Source of the DNA: CAYVQA01 sp045119035
Lineage (GTDB): Bacteria; Bacillota_I; Bacilli_A; ML615J-28; CAG-313
Length of the DNA stretch: 64,000 bases
NCBI GenBank assembly: GCA_045119035.1
Contig: JBGVCU010000039.1
Location: 1-64,000, forward strand
Reading direction: 5' to 3'
Shown here: positions 17,882 through 25,962 of the stretch, piece after piece
How the letters are laid out: each line of letters begins with the position of its first letter
Position numbering within the stretch: position 1 is the stretch's first letter
Translations under genes and position numbers: made by a program
The notes under the pieces: model-generated
Seen by the model: only the letters and a program-made list of their open reading frames with translations
What the model was told of the DNA's origin: nothing
Database searches by the model: none

Positions 17882-18499
17882 ATGAATAATTTATCAAAAT
17901 TAATTAAGTCAAAAGTTATCTCATTTAGCGAATTATTGATTGAAGCATATAAACAGCTTGGTTTAGATGAACAAGACGCAATGATTTTAATTCATCTACA
18001 TAATCAATTATTAAATAATAATAATATATTATCTATTAGCACTTTAGAGAAAAAAATTACACTTAGTGAAACAGAACTTTCAAATAAAGTTTTAGCACTT
18101 GTTCAAAAAGGATTTTTAGAATTACTAATTGCAAATGATAATCAAGAAACATTTAGTTTAGATGACGCTTATGAAAAACTTGGAAACTTAATGGATAAAG
18201 AACACGCAGAACCAATTTCTAAAAAAGATCAAGTTCGCCAAATTGTAAATTATTTAGAAGTAACACTACAATCAACAATTAAACCTAATGAAGTTGAAAT
18301 TATAAATGCATGGATAGAGGAAAAATATTCTTTCGATGAAATAAAAGAAGCTACTCTTGATTCACTTAGAATGAATAAACCTTATATTCAATATATTGAT
18401 AGACATCTTGTTAATAAACAATCTACTCAATATACTGAAGAAGTGGATGAAAAAACATTCCAATTATTAAATAAGATATATGTTAAAAATAGAATATAA
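17882..18499 (+). CDS. dnaD: DnaD-family primosome protein
   Basis: DnaD helps DnaA and DnaB load the replicative helicase at oriC and restart sites. An N-terminal winged-helix domain (about residues 1-105) is followed by the DnaD/DnaB2 domain ending in YSFDEIKEATLDSLRMNKPYI, close to the family motif YS-x-ELI-x-A-x-(8)-N-x-x-YI. The 205 aa length fits. It overlaps nth by 20 bases, and the dnaD-nth pairing is conserved in Bacilli, which supports the call. Confidence 0.88.
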   Translation: MNNLSKLIKSKVISFSELLIEAYKQLGLDEQDAMILIHLHNQLLNNNNILSISTLEKKITLSETELSNKVLALVQKGFLELLIANDNQETFSLDDAYEKLGNLMDKEHAEPISKKDQVRQIVNYLEVTLQSTIKPNEVEIINAWIEEKYSFDEIKEATLDSLRMNKPYIQYIDRHLVNKQSTQYTEEVDEKTFQLLNKIYVKNRI

Positions 18500-19109
18500 A
18501 GAATTACTATTAGATTTAGAAAATTTATTTCCTAATGCGGGATGTGAACTAATATATCATAATATCTATGAATTATGTGTTGCTGTTATGATTAGTGCTC
18601 AAACTACTGATAAATTAGTTAATACAGTTACACCTACACTATTTGATAGATATCCTGATATATATAGTTTAAGTAAAGCAAATGTTATAGACGTTGAAAA
18701 TATTATTAGACCTATTGGACTTGCTAAAACAAAAGCAAAAAATATGATCTTATTTTCACAAAAAGTAATTAATGATTTTAATGGCATTATTCCAAATGAT
18801 TTTAACTCACTTACATCACTTCCTGGTATTGGAAGAAAAACTGCAAATGTTGTATTATCTGAAGGCTTTAAAATTCAAAGAATTGCTGTTGATACACATG
18901 TTGATAGAACATCAAAAAGATTAGGTTTATCAAGCGAGGATTCTACTGTATTACAAGTAGAACAAGATTTAATGAAATTTTTTCCTGAAAACTTATGGCA
19001 TAGATCACATCATTTGTTACTATTTTTTGGTAGATATTTATGCAAAAGCCAAAAACCAGAATGTCATAGATGTCCATTTAGAGAATATTGTATATATAAT
19101 AAGAAGTAA
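18480..19109 (+). CDS. nth: Endonuclease III
   Basis: A DNA glycosylase/AP lyase removing oxidised pyrimidines. The helix-hairpin-helix LPGIGRKTANVVL (about residues 113-125, with the catalytic Lys), the catalytic Asp in VDTHVDRTSKRLGL and the 4Fe-4S cluster Cys pattern C-x6-C-x2-C-x5-C (CKSQKPECHRCPFREYC) are all intact. 209 aa is the usual length. The start overlaps the dnaD end. A terminator follows directly. Confidence 0.96.
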   Translation: MLKIEYKELLLDLENLFPNAGCELIYHNIYELCVAVMISAQTTDKLVNTVTPTLFDRYPDIYSLSKANVIDVENIIRPIGLAKTKAKNMILFSQKVINDFNGIIPNDFNSLTSLPGIGRKTANVVLSEGFKIQRIAVDTHVDRTSKRLGLSSEDSTVLQVEQDLMKFFPENLWHRSHHLLLFFGRYLCKSQKPECHRCPFREYCIYNKK

Positions 19110-19110
19110 T

Positions 19111-19137
19111 AAAATCTGTCAATTTGACAGATTTTTT
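19111..19137 (+). terminator. dnaD-nth terminator
   Basis: AAAATCTGTC (19111-19120) pairs with GACAGATTTT (19126-19135) around AATTT, followed by T. It begins two bases after the nth stop. Confidence 0.88.
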
Positions 19138-19312
19138 ATATTACATATAGTAAAATAAATTAAATTATAGTTTTATAATTTCTTGATAATATATATGATA
19201 TATAGAATGATAAAAAATTAGTATTAAGTTTTTTGAGTGTTATTATATTATTAGATTATTTTGGTAAAAAGTGTTATAATATAAATAACTTAATGTATAT
19301 GAGGTGATGAAT

Positions 19313-21007
19313 ATGAAAAAGAATAAATGGTTTATTATATATATTGCTGCATCAGTATTATTTATATTTTTAGTATATTATTTAACGCTACCTGCTTTAA
19401 ATTTTGGTTCTGTAGGTTTTTATTTTTTCTTAGCTTTAATAATTTCTTTTGGTTTATCTATTTATTTTATAAAAAGAGTTCCACATCTTAGAGAAAAGAA
19501 TAAAGGTAAACAATTTAAAAGACATTTAATAGATAAAGATGGTAATCATTTTGTTAAAATGGTAGATGCAAATTCAAAATTTCATCCTGCTATTCAAGCA
19601 GTACAATCTTATATTTTAGTGTTTGGTTCAATTATTATTCTTGTATTATTATTTTTAGTAATGGGATCAAAATTAATTAATCCTAAAGCTTATTATGAAC
19701 AATTACCTTACGAAAATGCTACAGAGAGTGAACTTGTTGAAACATTTGACATTGAAGATGGTAAAGTATTACTTCCAAATATCGATAAAGAACTTGCTTA
19801 TAAATTAGCTCAAGGATCACTTGAAGAATATGGAGCACAATATACAATTGACTCAGAAAAGTTTACATTGCTTGGTATTAATGAAGATGGAGTTGATAAA
19901 CTTGTTAGAATTGCTCCACTTGAATATTCAAATATTTTTGTTTCTTTATCAAGAAAAAATAAAGGATCTATTGGTTATATTCAAGTTGATGTTGTTACTA
20001 AGGAAGTTAAGCTAGTAAAAGTTGATGGTGGTTTAAAATATATGCCTTCTGCTGTATTTGGAAAAGATTTAGCAAGACATATTAGATTTAAATATCCAAC
20101 AGTTTTATTTAATGAAATTAATTTTGAAATAGATGATAACGGAAAACCATATTGGATTATTCCTACACATAAAAAAGATATTGGTGTCTTAAATGGACCA
20201 AAACAAACAGGTGTAATTGTTCTTGATCCGGTAACTGGAAAGATGGATAAATATGATTTAGGTAAAGAACCATCATGGGTAGATAGAGCAATTAATGAAC
20301 AAATTATTGCTTCTCAAGCTACAAATAGATTAAGATATAAGAATGGGTTCTTTAATGTTCATTTTGGTGAGAAGAAAGAAGTATTCCAATTATCTGATGG
20401 TTATAACTATTTTATAAAAGATGGTAATACATATTACGTTAGTAGTATTACATCTCCAAATGAAGGAGATCAAACTTCAATTGGATTTATGGCTATTAAT
20501 TTAAAAACTGGAGTTGCTACACGTTATAACTTTAGTGGTATAACAGAAATGCGTGCAAGAGAAATTGCTATGAATGATGCAACAGTTAAAGCTCAAGCAC
20601 TTGATGCTACATGGCCTATACTAATTTCTTATCGTGGAGTTGAAACATATTTTATCGTTCTTAAAAATTCTGTAAAAGAACAATATGTAGTATTTGTAAA
20701 AGTTGCTGATGGTGAACTTGCAATGGGAACATCTTTACAAGAAGCAAAAACTGCTTATGATAGACTTTTAGCTCAATATGATGAATCTCAAAATGATAAG
20801 CAAATTGTAGGTATTATTGATAGAGTACGTGATCTAGGAGATACAATTGAATTTACTTTACTTGGTGATTCAGTTTATTATGTAGTAGATCCATCTGTTA
20901 GTGTTGATGCTAGATTTATGAAGTCTGGTGATTTAGTTACTATTAAATATAAAGATTTTGAAGAATATCGATATGTAACTAGTTTTAATCAGGTAAAATT
21001 ACCATAA
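19313..21007 (+). CDS. Hypothetical membrane protein with large outer domain (564 aa)
   Basis: Hydrophobic segments lie at about residues 5-25, 31-48 and 86-110. A basic loop separates the second and third, and about 450 hydrophilic residues then follow, probably outside the cell. The outer part contains repeated YIQVDVVTKEVKLV- and VIVLDPVTGKMDKYDL-type beta strands that recall PepSY-like folds, and a C-terminal segment resembling an OB strand set (IIDRVRDLGDTIEFTLLGDSVYYVV). I do not know the family. I chose the ATG at 19313 because GAGGTG (19301-19306) is correctly spaced; earlier GTG/ATG codons overlap that site. It is a single-gene unit with its own terminator. Confidence 0.75.
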   Translation: MKKNKWFIIYIAASVLFIFLVYYLTLPALNFGSVGFYFFLALIISFGLSIYFIKRVPHLREKNKGKQFKRHLIDKDGNHFVKMVDANSKFHPAIQAVQSYILVFGSIIILVLLFLVMGSKLINPKAYYEQLPYENATESELVETFDIEDGKVLLPNIDKELAYKLAQGSLEEYGAQYTIDSEKFTLLGINEDGVDKLVRIAPLEYSNIFVSLSRKNKGSIGYIQVDVVTKEVKLVKVDGGLKYMPSAVFGKDLARHIRFKYPTVLFNEINFEIDDNGKPYWIIPTHKKDIGVLNGPKQTGVIVLDPVTGKMDKYDLGKEPSWVDRAINEQIIASQATNRLRYKNGFFNVHFGEKKEVFQLSDGYNYFIKDGNTYYVSSITSPNEGDQTSIGFMAINLKTGVATRYNFSGITEMRAREIAMNDATVKAQALDATWPILISYRGVETYFIVLKNSVKEQYVVFVKVADGELAMGTSLQEAKTAYDRLLAQYDESQNDKQIVGIIDRVRDLGDTIEFTLLGDSVYYVVDPSVSVDARFMKSGDLVTIKYKDFEEYRYVTSFNQVKLP

Positions 21008-21012
21008 AATAA

Positions 21013-21041
21013 AAAACCTCTTGGTCTATCCAAGAGGTTTT
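21013..21041 (+). terminator. Terminator after the 19313 gene
   Basis: AAAACCTCTTGG (21013-21024) pairs perfectly with CCAAGAGGTTTT (21030-21041) around TCTAT. A-rich sequence before it means it might also work on the other strand. Confidence 0.88.
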
Positions 21042-21088
21042 GACATTTATTTTAGTATAAATATATTATAATTATTTTGGTGATATAT

Positions 21089-21262
21089 ATGAAAGTAAAA
21101 ATATTTGATGAAAATCATGAGAGTGATTTAGAAGAAAAGATTAATAACTTTCTATACAAAATCGGTGAAGAAAAACTAGTTGATATAAAATATCAACTAG
21201 CTATTATGTATGAGGGTAGAGAACAAATCTATTGTTATTCCGCAATGATTATTTATAAATAG
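21089..21262 (+). CDS. Cse60-like small protein (57 aa)
   Basis: The protein begins MKVKIFDENHESDLEEKINN and ends QIYCYSAMIIYK. The pattern KVK-(V/I)-FD-x-x-HE-x-x-LE-x-x-(I/V)-N-x-FL, a middle VDIKYQ and the end YC-(F/Y)-SAMIIY is what I know from the Cse60 (DUF2758) family, a sigma-E-controlled sporulation protein of Bacillus with unknown biochemistry. The family is recognised from memory and not from a search. I chose the ATG at 21089 over 21077 because GGTGAT (21080-21085) lies before it. It overlaps the convergent rqcH gene by 14 bases at the 3' ends. Confidence 0.65.
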   Translation: MKVKIFDENHESDLEEKINNFLYKIGEEKLVDIKYQLAIMYEGREQIYCYSAMIIYK

Positions 21263-22853
21263 ATTTTGAATTATTTACAATATTCATATCAGGATCGATA
21301 TAAATAGTTTTATTATTTGTATAAGTAACTTTATATCCTTTAATACCTGGTATCTTTTTTAAATATCTTACTTGGGTATAATCAACTGGAACACTACTTG
21401 AGATTGTACCTTTAGAAAAACACGCAGCAAGATTTGCAGCAAATCGAATTATTTTTTCATTTAATTCAGTGGTTCTAACAATAACATGAGATCCGGGCAT
21501 ATCTTTTACATGAAACCAATAATCATTAGGTTTTGCAAATTTATTAGTTAGATAGTTGTTTTGAATATTATTTTTCCCAATTAATATTTCAACATTATCT
21601 ATATTATATGTAGCAAGTTGAATTTTCTGTTTTTTATTATTTGATTTCTTTTGTTTTTCAAATAATATTTTATTATTAATTAATTCATTCTTAACTTCTT
21701 CAACTTCTTTGATATTTAAAAATTTTATTTGATAAAAGATATCTTCTAAATATTCAATTTCTTGTTTTGTTATATCAATTTGTTTTGCGATTTGAACACA
21801 TGCACTTTCAGCTTTTTTAGTTTGTTTAAAGAATACTTTTAAATTTTCAACAGGATCTAAAGTAGTATCTAAGTTGATTGTAACTTCTTTATTGTCATCT
21901 AAAAAGTTATTGACAGTAACACTTTTATCACCTTTTTTGATTAAATAAAGGTATGATTGTAATAAAATACCATAATCTTTGCTTTGTAATTTTTCATTTG
22001 CTGCAGTTAGTTCATCGACAAATTTTTGTAGTTTTTTGTTTCTTTTATCGATTTCTCTTTTTACACTTTTATATAGTTTATTAGCTTCTTCATTAATTTG
22101 AATTTCTACTTTTGTAAAGTATACATCAAGCATTTCTGATAATGAATTATATGTTGTAAATTCACTTATTTTATGATCTAATTTAATACAATAGAAGAAG
22201 TCTTTCTTTTCTTTATATATAATAGGAAGTGTGCATTTATTAATTACTTTTTTGAAATCATTATGGTAATTAAATTCATTCTTTAGATCTTTTCCACATC
22301 CTTCTAAATCATTAAAATAGGTGTTACTTGGAGCCTCAAATGGATTTATTTGTTTAGATTCAGGATATATATATTTAGCTTTTGGAATAATATATCTTGT
22401 GTTAGTATCACTTGGCGGATATTTTCTTATTGAATCTATGATAATATCTTCGCTATTTACTAATACTAAATTTGAGTTTCTTCCTGTTAATTCGAAAATC
22501 AATTTCAATGTTGTATTATCTTCCATCTCATTATAGGAATTAATCGTTAAGCAAATAATTCTGTCATTTCCGATTTGTTCTATTTTTTCGATAATTCCAC
22601 GTTCTAAATGTTTTCTTAATAACATACAAAAGTTAAAAGGAAGATTAGGATTCACATATTTTTTACCGCTTAAATATACTCTTGGATAATCAAAATCAAC
22701 ATTAAAATATAGTTGATGATTTTGATAATTACTTCTAATTTGAAATACAAGTTCATTTTTAGAAGGTTGATAAATCTTAGAAATGATTGAATTATTAACA
22801 GTTTCTTTTAGTTCATTAACTAAATGATGTATAAAATAACCATCTATAGGCAT
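21249..22853 (-). CDS. rqcH: Ribosome quality-control protein RqcH (NFACT/FbpA family)
   Basis: The bacterial Rqc2 homologue binds stalled 50S-peptidyl-tRNA and directs Ala tailing. The NFACT-N domain starts MPIDGYFIHHLVNEL, followed by a long coiled coil (about residues 270-420) and the NFACT-R domain with NDYWFHVKDMPGSHVIVR and a final TIYIDPD. I chose the start at 22853, after AAAGGAGGA on the minus strand (22859-22867); the upstream in-frame ATG at 22907 lies beyond that site. At 534 aa it is slightly shorter than the 560-580 usual in Bacillus. Such proteins were earlier annotated as fibronectin-binding. Confidence 0.92.
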   Translation of the reverse strand: MPIDGYFIHHLVNELKETVNNSIISKIYQPSKNELVFQIRSNYQNHQLYFNVDFDYPRVYLSGKKYVNPNLPFNFCMLLRKHLERGIIEKIEQIGNDRIICLTINSYNEMEDNTTLKLIFELTGRNSNLVLVNSEDIIIDSIRKYPPSDTNTRYIIPKAKYIYPESKQINPFEAPSNTYFNDLEGCGKDLKNEFNYHNDFKKVINKCTLPIIYKEKKDFFYCIKLDHKISEFTTYNSLSEMLDVYFTKVEIQINEEANKLYKSVKREIDKRNKKLQKFVDELTAANEKLQSKDYGILLQSYLYLIKKGDKSVTVNNFLDDNKEVTINLDTTLDPVENLKVFFKQTKKAESACVQIAKQIDITKQEIEYLEDIFYQIKFLNIKEVEEVKNELINNKILFEKQKKSNNKKQKIQLATYNIDNVEILIGKNNIQNNYLTNKFAKPNDYWFHVKDMPGSHVIVRTTELNEKIIRFAANLAACFSKGTISSSVPVDYTQVRYLKKIPGIKGYKVTYTNNKTIYIDPDMNIVNNSKSIYK

Positions 22854-22932
22854 AAAAATCCTCCTTTCTAGCTTTATTATTATTTTATTATCATTGTAAT
22901 TATACAATAAAAAATAAAAAAAATAAAATCAC

Positions 22933-22961
22933 TTGCAAAAGAAAAAGTTTTTTGATAAAAT
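22933..22961 (+). promoter_or_regulatory. gmk-rpoZ promoter
   Basis: TTGCAA (22933-22938), 17-base spacer, TAAAAT (22956-22961), placed 30 bases before the gmk start. Confidence 0.7.
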
Positions 22962-22991
22962 AATAAAAAGGGTTTTATGAGGTAATACAAT

Positions 22992-23624
22992 ATGAAGTTA
23001 AATCATAAAGGATTATTAATTGTTCTTTCAGGTCCTTCTGGAGTGGGTAAAGGTACAGTTAGAAAAGCTTTATTTGAAAGAGTAACACATAATATTGAAT
23101 ATTCAATTTCAATGACAACAAGAAAAATTAGACCTGGTGAAGTAGATGGAAAAGATTATTACTTCGTAACAGAAGAAGAGTTTCTAAACCAAATAGAAAA
23201 AGGTAACTTACTAGAGTATGCTAAATTTGTTGGAAATTACTATGGTACACCACTTGATAAAATTCAAGCAATGCTTGATGAAGGTAATGAAGTACTCCTA
23301 GAAATTGAAGTACAAGGAGCAATGCAAGTAAAAGAAAAAATGCCAGAAGCTATTTTTATCTTCCTTGCGCCACCTAGTATTAATGCCTTAACTACAAGAC
23401 TTACACGTCGTGGTACAGAATCTAGTGAAATCATAAAGGAAAGAGTAGATAAAGCATATCGAGAAATCGGTCTTGCTGACCATTATGATTATATTGTAGT
23501 AAATGATGAAATAGAAAATGCTGTTGATAAAATCTTATCAATTATTAGAGCTGAACATGCTAGATGCAATAGAAGTCTAGCTGGTTATTTAGAATTAATT
23601 CAAGGAGGAGAAAATCATGATTAA
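22992..23624 (+). CDS. gmk: Guanylate kinase
   Basis: Phosphorylates GMP to GDP with ATP. The P-loop is SGPSGVGKGT (residues about 13-22). The GMP-binding segment SMTTRKIRPGEVDGKDYYFV and the lid region TRLTRRGTES are intact. 210 aa is normal. It overlaps rpoZ by 8 bases; gmk-rpoZ is a conserved pair in Bacillota, here divergent from rqcH. Confidence 0.96.
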   Translation: MKLNHKGLLIVLSGPSGVGKGTVRKALFERVTHNIEYSISMTTRKIRPGEVDGKDYYFVTEEEFLNQIEKGNLLEYAKFVGNYYGTPLDKIQAMLDEGNEVLLEIEVQGAMQVKEKMPEAIFIFLAPPSINALTTRLTRRGTESSEIIKERVDKAYREIGLADHYDYIVVNDEIENAVDKILSIIRAEHARCNRSLAGYLELIQGGENHD

Positions 23625-23841
23625 TGAAAATAGTCAAAGAGATGGTATTAGATATCCTGCTATTGACCAATTAGATGGAAAAACATCATCTAAATATAAA
23701 TTAGTCATTGCGGTTGCTAAAAGAGCAAGAAATATTTCTGAAACTAACCAAACTGTTTTAAGTCAAGAAGATCGAGTTAATACAAAACCAATTGGACTTG
23801 CTTTAGAAGAAATTATGGCTGATAAAGTTGAAATTATTTAA
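23617..23841 (+). CDS. rpoZ: RNA polymerase omega subunit
   Basis: A small subunit (74 aa) that helps fold and stabilise beta-prime. RYPAIDQLDGKTSSKYKLVIAVAKRAR is the omega signature, and the KPIGLALEEI segment follows. GGAGGAG lies before the start inside gmk. The C-terminus is short. Confidence 0.92.
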   Translation: MINENSQRDGIRYPAIDQLDGKTSSKYKLVIAVAKRARNISETNQTVLSQEDRVNTKPIGLALEEIMADKVEII

Positions 23842-23868
23842 AAGGTTCTTAAAAAGAACCTTTTTTTA
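23841..23868 (+). terminator. gmk-rpoZ terminator
   Basis: AAAGGTTCTT (23841-23850) pairs with AAGAACCTTT (23854-23863), followed by a T tract. It begins at the last base of rpoZ. Confidence 0.9.
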
Positions 23869-23921
23869 TTTGATCATTATCATTTAATAAAAAATAGTAT
23901 ATTACAGTAAATAAAAAATGA

Positions 23922-23945
23922 AAAAGGGCAAACTGCCCTTTTTTG
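23922..23945. terminator. Second, symmetric terminator-like hairpin
   Basis: AAAAGGGCA (23922-23930) pairs with TGCCCTTTT (23934-23942) around AAC, with A and T tracts on both sides. It can act in both directions and may shield the lipoprotein gene at 24124. Confidence 0.75.
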
Positions 23946-23955
23946 TTTTCTAGTT

Positions 23956-23975
23956 TATAAAAGTGTACTTTTATA
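23956..23975. promoter_or_regulatory. Palindrome upstream of the 24124 lipoprotein gene
   Basis: TATAAAAGT (23956-23964) and ACTTTTATA (23967-23975) form a 9-bp inverted repeat with a GT centre. ACTTTTATA recurs at 24101-24109, just before the Shine-Dalgarno of the gene at 24124. It may be an operator, but no regulator is known. Confidence 0.3.
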
Positions 23976-24123
23976 GACATAATAAATATTTTTTCTTATA
24001 TTAAAATTATACCATTTAATAAAACTTTCGTCCATACATACACAATATTTTCTTTAAAATGTAGTAAATTTTAACTAGTAAATTTAGTATATTAAACTAC
24101 ACTTTTATAAATAGGAGGAAATT

Positions 24124-24603
24124 ATGAAAAAAATTTTATTAATATTAATAATGATATTTACAATATTTTTAACTTCATGTGAAGCAACTATAACAACACC
24201 TGAGTCATATAAGGTTAAATTTGACTCAAATAATGGTAGTTATGTAGAATCACAATATATTAAAGGTGGACAATGTGCTAGTGTTCCAGCTCAACCCACA
24301 AAAGAGTATTATGCTTTTGTATGTTGGACTTTAAATGAAGAGAAGTTTGATTTTTCTACACCTATTACTTCCAATATTACTTTAGTTGCAAAATGGAAAT
24401 TTAATCATCCATGTCAATATATTAAAACTATAATAGAACCAACGTGTACTGAGAAAGGACATTCTATATATACGTGTGTCTGTGGAGATTATTATATTGA
24501 TGAATATGTATCTGAATTAGGACATAGTTTGATAAAATATGAATATGATGGAAAAATGTATTTTGCATGTACTAGATGTGAATATATTTCATATATTGAA
24601 TAA
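24124..24603 (+). CDS. Lipoprotein with InlB B-repeat and Cys-rich tail
   Basis: The signal MKKILLILIMIFTIFLTSC has a lipobox LTSC. Residues about 29-92 form one InlB/Flg_new B-repeat (KVKFDSNNGSYVESQYIKGG, ending ITLVAKW), a beta-grasp module common on Gram-positive cell surfaces. The last 65 residues carry Cys pairs (CTEKG-x7-CVC and CTRC), resembling a structural zinc- or disulfide-type cell-wall repeat. The function is probably surface adhesion or structure. AGGAGGA precedes the start. A terminator follows. Confidence 0.75.
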   Translation: MKKILLILIMIFTIFLTSCEATITTPESYKVKFDSNNGSYVESQYIKGGQCASVPAQPTKEYYAFVCWTLNEEKFDFSTPITSNITLVAKWKFNHPCQYIKTIIEPTCTEKGHSIYTCVCGDYYIDEYVSELGHSLIKYEYDGKMYFACTRCEYISYIE

Positions 24604-24619
24604 ATTTTATTATTAGTTA

Positions 24620-24650
24620 AAACTTACTATTAAAAATAGTAAGTTTTTTA
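24620..24650 (+). terminator. Terminator after the 24124 gene
   Basis: AAACTTACTATT (24620-24631) pairs with AATAGTAAGTTT (24635-24646) around AAA, followed by T. Confidence 0.88.
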
Positions 24651-24659
24651 TCATTTTTG

Positions 24660-24688
24660 TTGACGTAGATATTTAAATAATATATAAT
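24660..24688 (+). promoter_or_regulatory. Promoter of the YtrA-type operon
   Basis: TTGACG (24660-24665), 17-base spacer, TATAAT (24683-24688). Confidence 0.75.
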
Positions 24689-24690
24689 GT

Positions 24691-24726
24691 TAATACAGAT
24701 AATACAGATGATACACTTAATACAAG
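24691..24726 (+). repeat. Four 9-bp tandem repeats in the 5' leader, possible operator
   Basis: TAATACAGA, TAATACAGA, TGATACACT and TAATACAAG follow each other exactly, between the -10 box and the Shine-Dalgarno (24724-24730) of the GntR-type regulator; the last unit overlaps the AAGGAGG. A ladder of identical units just downstream of a regulator's own promoter is a plausible autoregulatory site. Confidence 0.55.
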
Positions 24727-24736
24727 GAGGTTTATC

Positions 24737-25084
24737 ATGAAAATAATGTTAAAAGGTAAAAGTAACGTTTATGAACAAATAGTAGACAGTTATAAACGTT
24801 ATATAAAATTAGGTGTTTTAAAGTATGATGATAAATTACCTTCATGTAGACAACTAGCAAGTGAACTTGGAGTGAATCCCAATACAGTTGTTAGAGCATA
24901 TAATGTTTTAGAAAATGAAGGTTATATTAAAGTGCTTCCTAAGAAGGGAGTGTATGTTACATTTGAAGATGTATCAAGTCATTTAAATGAAGTTAAAAGT
25001 GATATTGAGAAAATTAAAAATAGTAATGTTACATATGATGAATTAATAAAAATAGTTAATGATGTATATGGGAGGGATAAATAA
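24737..25084 (+). CDS. GntR-family regulator, YtrA subfamily
   Basis: A winged-helix DNA-binding domain covers residues 8-75: YEQIVDSYKRYIKLGVL, then LPSCRQLASELGVNPNTVVRAYNVLENEGYI, the classic GntR HTH. The short helical tail (about 40 aa) defines the YtrA type, which lacks a ligand domain and usually sits in front of the ABC exporter it controls. That arrangement is found here; the ABC ATPase start overlaps this stop codon. Confidence 0.9.
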   Translation: MKIMLKGKSNVYEQIVDSYKRYIKLGVLKYDDKLPSCRQLASELGVNPNTVVRAYNVLENEGYIKVLPKKGVYVTFEDVSSHLNEVKSDIEKIKNSNVTYDELIKIVNDVYGRDK

Positions 25085-25962
25085 TGATTGAAATTAGAAA
25101 TCTTTCTAAGAGTTTTAAAGATAAAGAAGTATTAAAAAATTTAAATTTAACTATTAATGATGGAGAAGTGTTTGGTTTAGTTGGTATTAATGGTGCTGGT
25201 AAATCAACATTACTTAGAGTTATTAGTGGTATTTATGAACCTGATAATGGGTATGTTTTAGTAGATGATGAGATAGCATATGAAAATGAAAGTGTTAAAA
25301 AACATTTCTTTTTCTTACCAGATGAACCATATTATGGGACAAACACTACACCAAGAAGTTTAATAAATATATATAAAGCTTTTTATCCAGTTGATGATAG
25401 AAAATATTTTGATTATTTAGACTATTTTAAATTACCTGTTGATAAGAAAATGAATAACTTTTCCAAAGGTATGAAACGTCAAGTTTTCATTAGTTTAGCA
25501 CTTGCGATTAAACCTAAATATTTATTATTAGATGAAGCTTTTGATGGACTAGATCCGCTTGCTCGTCTAGCTTGTAAAAGAGCAATTATTGAACTTGTTG
25601 AAGATAAAAAGACTACTGTTATTATTTCTTCACATTCATTAAGAGAACTTGAAGATATATGTGATAGTTATGGTTTACTTGATAATAAAGTTATTTCATC
25701 AAGTGGAGATATTGTAGAAGCTACAACAAGTGTTCATAAATATCAAGTTGCATTTGATGTAGTACCTAATATTGATGAATTGAATCTTGATATTAAGAGT
25801 TATTCAATTAATGGTCGTATAGTAACATTATTTACAAAAGATGATTATGAAACATTTAGTAATAAGATTAATGTATATAACCCATTATTAATTGATGAAA
25901 TACAAATTGACTTTGAAGAATTATTTATTTTAGAAGTAGAAAGTAGAGGTTATTTAAAATGA
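25084..25962 (+). CDS. ABC transporter ATP-binding protein (YtrB-like)
   Basis: A single ABC ATPase with Walker A GINGAGKST (about residues 37-45), a degenerate signature FSKGMKRQ in place of LSGGQ (about 130-137), Walker B YLLLDEAFDGLD and the switch His in SSHSLREL. The FSKGM variant is typical of exporters linked to YtrA-type regulators and bacitracin- or lantibiotic-type stress. 292 aa includes a 75-residue C-terminal extension. It overlaps the permease gene by 4 bases. Confidence 0.9.
   Translation: MIEIRNLSKSFKDKEVLKNLNLTINDGEVFGLVGINGAGKSTLLRVISGIYEPDNGYVLVDDEIAYENESVKKHFFFLPDEPYYGTNTTPRSLINIYKAFYPVDDRKYFDYLDYFKLPVDKKMNNFSKGMKRQVFISLALAIKPKYLLLDEAFDGLDPLARLACKRAIIELVEDKKTTVIISSHSLRELEDICDSYGLLDNKVISSSGDIVEATTSVHKYQVAFDVVPNIDELNLDIKSYSINGRIVTLFTKDDYETFSNKINVYNPLLIDEIQIDFEELFILEVESRGYLK

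Noticed and set aside
24691..24726. CRISPR array
   Set aside because: The units are 9 bases and contiguous, with no spacers; no cas genes are present.
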